A DNA stretch of 64,000 bases from Halosimplex rubrum (GTDB taxonomy: Archaea > Halobacteriota > Halobacteria > Halobacteriales > Haloarculaceae). The stretch is taken from assembly GCF_013415885.1 (NCBI RefSeq), contig NZ_CP058910.1:1426001-1490000 (forward strand). Reading direction: 5' to 3'. Position 1 is the first letter of the stretch, and every line of letters begins with the position of its first letter. The translations under genes were made by a program, and so were the position numbers. The notes below the pieces were generated by a model. The model had not been told where the DNA came from. It did no database searches and was given only the letters and a program-made list of their open reading frames with translations. This document shows, piece after piece, positions 60,844 to 64,000 of the stretch.

Positions 60844-60929
60844 CTACAACCGTCCCTTCTGTCGTCGGGTGTCCTCGCTCGCTTCGCTCGCGCGAACGCC
60901 ACTGCTCGACCCGCACTCGAACCGAACAC

Positions 60930-60960
60930 CGACCCCACCCTTTTGCCCGGAGGGGTCGGA
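60930..60960 (+). promoter_or_regulatory. Stable hairpin ahead of the dCTP deaminase-like gene
   Basis: CCGACCCC/GGGGTCGG, 8 perfect pairs with a loop of about 15 bases, ends 10 bases before GTG 60970. It could be an upstream terminator or a translation control element. Confidence 0.35.
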
Positions 60961-60969
60961 GACACGGCC

Positions 60970-61401
60970 GTGACAGACTTGACGGCGTTCGTCGACGGGA
61001 TCGTCCACGAGCCGACCCAGACGGAGGGGCGCGGCCTCGACCTGACGGTGGCGGAGGTCTACGAGGTCGCCGAGCCGGGCCGCGTGGACTTCGGCGGGGG
61101 CGAACTCGAAGCGGCGGATCTCGACCCACACGACCGGCAGTACCGGGACGAGGACGACGATTACGAGTGGTGGCACCTCGACGCGGGCCAGTACCTGATC
61201 GAGTACAACGAGTCGCTTTCGGTCCCCGAGGATTCGGTCGCACGAGTACAGACGCGCGATGCCGTGGTCGCTCGCGGCGCGTTCCACCCGACGCTGGCGC
61301 TGTCGTCACTCGCGCACGTGCCACTGTCGGTCGGCGGCGCGGGACTACGGCTGAAAGAGAACGCCCGCGTCTCGACCGTGGTGGGGGTCGAACGGGACTG
61401 A
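60970..61401 (+). CDS. dCTP deaminase/dUTPase-family protein
   Basis: Protein of about 143 residues with the trimeric beta-barrel fold: GQYLIEYNESLSVPEDSVARVQTRDAVVARGAFHPTLAL matches the dUTPase/Dcd core (strand, then S/T-R...arG...P). A Dcd-like lysine or Arg and the glycine-rich GGAGLRLKENARV loop come near the end. It likely acts on dCTP or dUTP, but the family includes inactive members. The start is GTG 60970. A stable hairpin sits directly upstream. Confidence 0.72.
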   Translation: MTDLTAFVDGIVHEPTQTEGRGLDLTVAEVYEVAEPGRVDFGGGELEAADLDPHDRQYRDEDDDYEWWHLDAGQYLIEYNESLSVPEDSVARVQTRDAVVARGAFHPTLALSSLAHVPLSVGGAGLRLKENARVSTVVGVERD

Positions 61402-61420
61402 GCGCCTCGAAGTGACGGCG

Positions 61421-61597
61421 CTACGCGGGGACGGCCCGGCGGGACAGTCCGTAGGCGACGGCGACGACGACCAGCGGGGCGACGGCGAGCAGCAGCGACC
61501 CCTTGATCACGACCGCGTACCAGCACAGGACGGCGTAGGCGAGCGCAGCGACGACGAGCCACGGACGGGGAACCAGCCGTGTGGACGCCTCGGCCAT
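61421..61597 (-). CDS. Small two-helix membrane protein
   Basis: Protein of 58 residues with two helices (about 12-32 and 34-52) and a short basic tail. A TTTATC box about 25 bases before ATG 61597 supports a leaderless mRNA, and the start and size are typical of a real small gene. Function unknown. A similar but different two-helix protein follows upstream at 61652. Confidence 0.55.
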   Translation of the reverse strand: MAEASTRLVPRPWLVVAALAYAVLCWYAVVIKGSLLLAVAPLVVVAVAYGLSRRAVPA

Positions 61598-61651
61598 AGT
61601 GGGTCTGTGCACGGACTCGATAAATTATTTCCGGCCGACAGGACTGTCCGG

Positions 61652-61879
61652 TTACTCCCGTTCCATCTGTTCGGCGATCCGCTGGACGCCGTCGGCAATC
61701 GCCTCGACGGCGGCGACGACTCGCCAGACGAGGTAGCCGAACCCGATGAGTAACACCGGAAGGAGTCCCAGTAGGAGCGCGCCCTGGATCAGCAGCGCGT
61801 ACGCCAGTATCAGGGCCGAGGCGAGCCCGAACCCGGCGACGATACCGCGCGACAGTTTCGGAGGGGACCAGCCGGACAT
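61652..61879 (-). CDS. Small two-helix membrane protein with amphipathic C-terminus
   Basis: Protein of 75 residues. Two helices (about 12-32 and 33-52) are followed by an amphipathic helix (VEAIADGVQRIAEQMERE) that may bind membrane or protein partners. A CAAATAC box about 30 bases before ATG 61879 fits transcription. It lies 54 bases upstream of the 61421 gene; both are of unknown function and may form a transcription unit. Confidence 0.55.
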   Translation of the reverse strand: MSGWSPPKLSRGIVAGFGLASALILAYALLIQGALLLGLLPVLLIGFGYLVWRVVAAVEAIADGVQRIAEQMERE

Positions 61880-61982
61880 GGGCGAGCGTTCGGCCCATCG
61901 TGTCAAAGTATTTGGGATAGAAGCGGGTCGCATCCGGTACGACCACGGGATTGACGGAGCGACCCTCCGGAGAGCGAGACGA

Positions 61983-62432
61983 ATGTCGACGGCCACGGTT
62001 AGATCCGTTCGTCGGGACGAACTGGACGACCTGCTCGAACTGTACCGGCAGCTCAACCCCGCCGACCCGGAACTGGCTCCCGAGGAGGTAGCGGGCCAGT
62101 GGGACGAGATGATCGCCGACGCGGATCTCGACATCGTGGTCGTCGAGCACGACGGGCGGCTCGTCGCCACCTGCCTGCTGTCGGTGACGAAGAACCTGAC
62201 GCGGGGCGCGCGACCGTTCGCGCTAGTCGAGAACGTGGTGACCCGCGAGGAGTATCGTGGGGAGGGATTCGGCACCCAGTGCGTCGAAGGGGCGGTCGAG
62301 CGGGCGCGCGAACGCGGCTGCTACAAGGTGATGCTGCTGACCGGGTCCGACGAGGCGTGGACACACGAGTTCTACGAGTCCTGCGGGTTCGACTCGGAGG
62401 CGAAGACGGGGTTCACGCTGGATCTACGGTGA
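61983..62432 (+). CDS. GNAT family N-acetyltransferase
   Basis: Protein of 149 residues with the GNAT fold. [26 protein letters not shown] near residue 80 contains the acetyl-CoA-binding (R/Q)-x-x-G-x-G/A pattern, and [20 protein letters not shown] near 118 is the family's beta-bulge region. The substrate (amine, antibiotic or protein N-terminus) is unknown. It starts after the AT-rich spacer at 61900-61982, which also serves the divergent small membrane protein. Confidence 0.85.
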   Translation: MSTATVRSVRRDELDDLLELYRQLNPADPELAPEEVAGQWDEMIADADLDIVVVEHDGRLVATCLLSVTKNLTRGARPFALVENVVTREEYRGEGFGTQCVEGAVERARERGCYKVMLLTGSDEAWTHEFYESCGFDSEAKTGFTLDLR

Positions 62433-62562
62433 CGACGGGGAGGGGCAACGTGCGGTGGTGAGACGAGGTGCCGCCGAGCCGTTCGAGCGGGTGGCTCGGC
62501 GTGGACAGCGACGGACGGGGCGTTCCGACGGGCTTTTGAACGCGCGCCGAGTTCGACCGGGT

Positions 62563-62949
62563 ATGGCAGATTTCACGGTCGCCGTCTCCGACCCGGAGGA
62601 CGGCCACACCTACCAGGTCGAGATCGACGGACAGGACGCCAACCGGTTCATCGGCCGCGAGATCGGTGAGGAAGTCGACGGCGGGAGCGTCGGGCTCTCG
62701 GGCTACACCGTCGAGATCACCGGCGGCTCCGACGAGACCGGTCGCCCGATGCGCGACGACGTGCGCGGCACGGAACTCAAGCAGATCATGCTCGAAGGCG
62801 GCACGGGCTACGAGCCGGGCCGCGACGGCGAGCGCAAGCGCGTCACCGTCCGCGGCCGCGAGGTCGGCGAGGCGACCCGCCAGATCAACGCCCGGATCGC
62901 CGAGCGCGGCGGCGAGGACCCCGCCGAGCTGCTCGGCGACGACGAGTAA
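62563..62949 (+). CDS. rps6e: 30S ribosomal protein S6e
   Basis: Small-subunit ribosomal protein of 128 residues: [53 protein letters not shown] and [18 protein letters not shown] are the archaeal S6e blocks, with no eukaryotic C-terminal extension. A TTTTGA box is centred about 27 bases before ATG 62563 (leaderless). No other ribosomal genes are adjacent. Confidence 0.93.
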   Translation: MADFTVAVSDPEDGHTYQVEIDGQDANRFIGREIGEEVDGGSVGLSGYTVEITGGSDETGRPMRDDVRGTELKQIMLEGGTGYEPGRDGERKRVTVRGREVGEATRQINARIAERGGEDPAELLGDDE

Positions 62950-63074
62950 GTTCGCGACCGGCCTCCGGTCGAGGCGACGCTGCGTTCTTTTTCGGCTCGC
63001 CGCGTGGTGCGTGTTGACTCGCGTCGCGAGACGCGTCCCCAACGACTTTCCTCGCCCCGCCGCTCCACCCGACG

Positions 63075-63287
63075 ATGGACTCGCTCGCGGGTCGACCGCT
63101 TCGGACGCTCGCGGATCGGCGGCTCCGGACGCTCGCGGTCGGTGACTCTCGGGCGCGACGGCGCCTGGTCCTGACGGTCGTCGGGCTGCTGGGAGCGGGA
63201 TCGGTCGCGTTCCTGCTCGAACTCCACGAGGGGCATCGACGCCGAGGAACTCACAGCACGATGTCGACGGCGACGAACGCCCCGTAA
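63075..63287 (+). CDS. Possible small single-helix protein overlapping the phosphate permease end
   Basis: Reading frame of 70 residues, Arg-rich at the start, with a hydrophobic helix (about 32-50: LVLTVVGLLGAGSVAFLLEL) and a basic tail. It overlaps the 3' end of the minus-strand phosphate permease gene by 37 bases and has no clear TATA box. It may be real or a chance frame; I lean slightly towards real because of the start-adjacent helix pattern. Confidence 0.3.
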   Translation: MDSLAGRPLRTLADRRLRTLAVGDSRARRRLVLTVVGLLGAGSVAFLLELHEGHRRRGTHSTMSTATNAP

Positions 63288-64000
63288 CTGACCCCCAGCG
63301 CCAGCGCCAACGACCCCACCCAGGCGGCGACGGTCTTGGCCATCTTCTCGCGGCTGACGGCGTTGTTACCGGCGGCGTAGCCGCTCCCGATGATCGCGGA
63401 GACGATGATCTCGTTGAACGAGACGGGGATCCCGAAGAAGACGGCGGTCTGGGCGATGGCGAACGAGGGGATGAGCGCGGCGATCGACCGCCGGGGGCCC
63501 AGCGAGGAGTAGTCCTGCGAGATAGCCTTGATCATCCGCGGCGCGCCGGTCCAGGAGCCGATCAGGAGGCCGAGGCCACCGCCCAGCAGGACGGCGACGA
63601 TGGGGAGGTCGAACGGGTCCAGCAGGGGGACCAGCGGCCCGATCGCGAGGCCGACCTGGCTCCCCCCAGCGGAGAAGGCGACGAGGCCGCCGAGGACCAG
63701 CAGGAAGTGCCGCTGGCCGCGTTGGCTGTCCTCGCGCACGTCCCACCAGAGGGCGAAGGCGGTACAGGCGGCGACCAGCAGCGAGACGGTCGCGCCGACG
63801 GCGAGCGAGGGGCCGCCGATCGCGGCGACCGCAGAGGAGACGACGGAGGCCTGCTCGCCGGGCGGCCCGAGGAAGACGAACTCGACGTTGGCGAGGATGA
63901 TGCCGACGACGCCGGCGAGCGCGGGGACCGCCAGCCGCTCGGGGACGCCCTCGCTCCTGAGCAGGCGGGCGGTGGCGTAGGCGATGCCGCCGCCCACGAA
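63251..64000 (-). CDS. Phosphate permease of the PiT family (5' truncated)
   Basis: The visible C-terminal 248 residues of an inorganic phosphate symporter, the rest lying beyond the window edge. About seven helices are present. The conserved AAGNNAVSREKMAKT segment resembles the second PiT signature (GxNDxxN-type), and GSWTGAPRMIKAISQDYSSLGPRRSIAALIPS is typical of haloarchaeal PiT proteins. Transport is driven by Na+ or H+. No PhoU-like partner is visible. Confidence 0.87.
   Translation of the reverse strand, partial: FVGGGIAYATARLLRSEGVPERLAVPALAGVVGIILANVEFVFLGPPGEQASVVSSAVAAIGGPSLAVGATVSLLVAACTAFALWWDVREDSQRGQRHFLLVLGGLVAFSAGGSQVGLAIGPLVPLLDPFDLPIVAVLLGGGLGLLIGSWTGAPRMIKAISQDYSSLGPRRSIAALIPSFAIAQTAVFFGIPVSFNEIIVSAIIGSGYAAGNNAVSREKMAKTVAAWVGSLALALGVSYGAFVAVDIVL

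Overview
The window is chromosomal DNA from a haloarchaeon (class Halobacteria). The evidence is very high GC, acidic proteins, Tat-type secretion signals, TATA boxes about 25-30 bases ahead of start codons (leaderless transcripts), and archaeal markers: CetZ1, F420 genes, archaeosine synthase, Sec61 beta, S6e, eIF1 and TrmY. No prophage, CRISPR array or intact insertion sequence was seen. The species cannot be fixed from the sequence alone. Both window ends cut a gene: cytochrome oxidase on the left and a phosphate permease on the right.

Layout. 0-5 kb: fused cytochrome oxidase subunit I/III, subunit IV, an LEA14-like protein and two membrane proteins. 5-8.5 kb: two conserved proteins, dihydroorotase and a lipoate-ligase-like protein. 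8.5-12.7 kb: F420 genes cofG and cofC, with cofC in an operon behind cetZ1. 12.9-17.2 kb: a complex I-type SDR protein, tRNA-Pro(CGG), trmY, an OB-fold and a YdjM-like membrane protein, and aglM-type UDP-glucose dehydrogenase. 17.2-22.1 kb: a repeat-rich spacer, then a MoxR / DUF58 / transglutaminase operon. 22.2-24.7 kb: eIF1 behind a small upstream ORF, a compositionally foreign DUF3800-like gene between two related segments, and engB. 24.8-28.3 kb: two paralogous secreted LVIVD propellers. 28.3-33.1 kb: FAU-1, Sec61 beta, thioredoxin, ribH, npdG and a HAD hydrolase. 33.1-33.5 kb: a non-coding block with a strong candidate small RNA. 33.5-39.0 kb: RaSEA and ArcS (archaeosine synthase) around a large membrane protein. 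39-43.5 kb: tmk, an orphan E1 alpha, RAM / TrkA / RAM and upp. 43.6-51 kb: uvrB, a histidine kinase and a class I ribonucleotide reductase pair behind a hairpin-rich leader. 51-58 kb: secreted PQQ-type and sulfotransferase-type propellers and an iron-related lipoprotein plus DyP-like pair. 58-64 kb: a regulator, a ZIP transporter, a dCTP deaminase-like protein, small membrane proteins, a GNAT protein, S6e and a PiT phosphate permease.

Themes. tRNA modification (TrmY, RaSEA, ArcS), F420 metabolism (CofG, CofC, NpdG) and nucleotide supply (PyrC, Upp, Tmk, RNR, Dcd-like) recur. The most unusual signals are non-coding or small: the eIF1 upstream ORF, the 33.4-kb RNA with an operator-like palindrome at its predicted start, the ribonucleotide reductase leader, and palindrome-rich in-frame inserts in several conserved enzymes. 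The R2 subunit also has Phe at the usual radical-tyrosine position.
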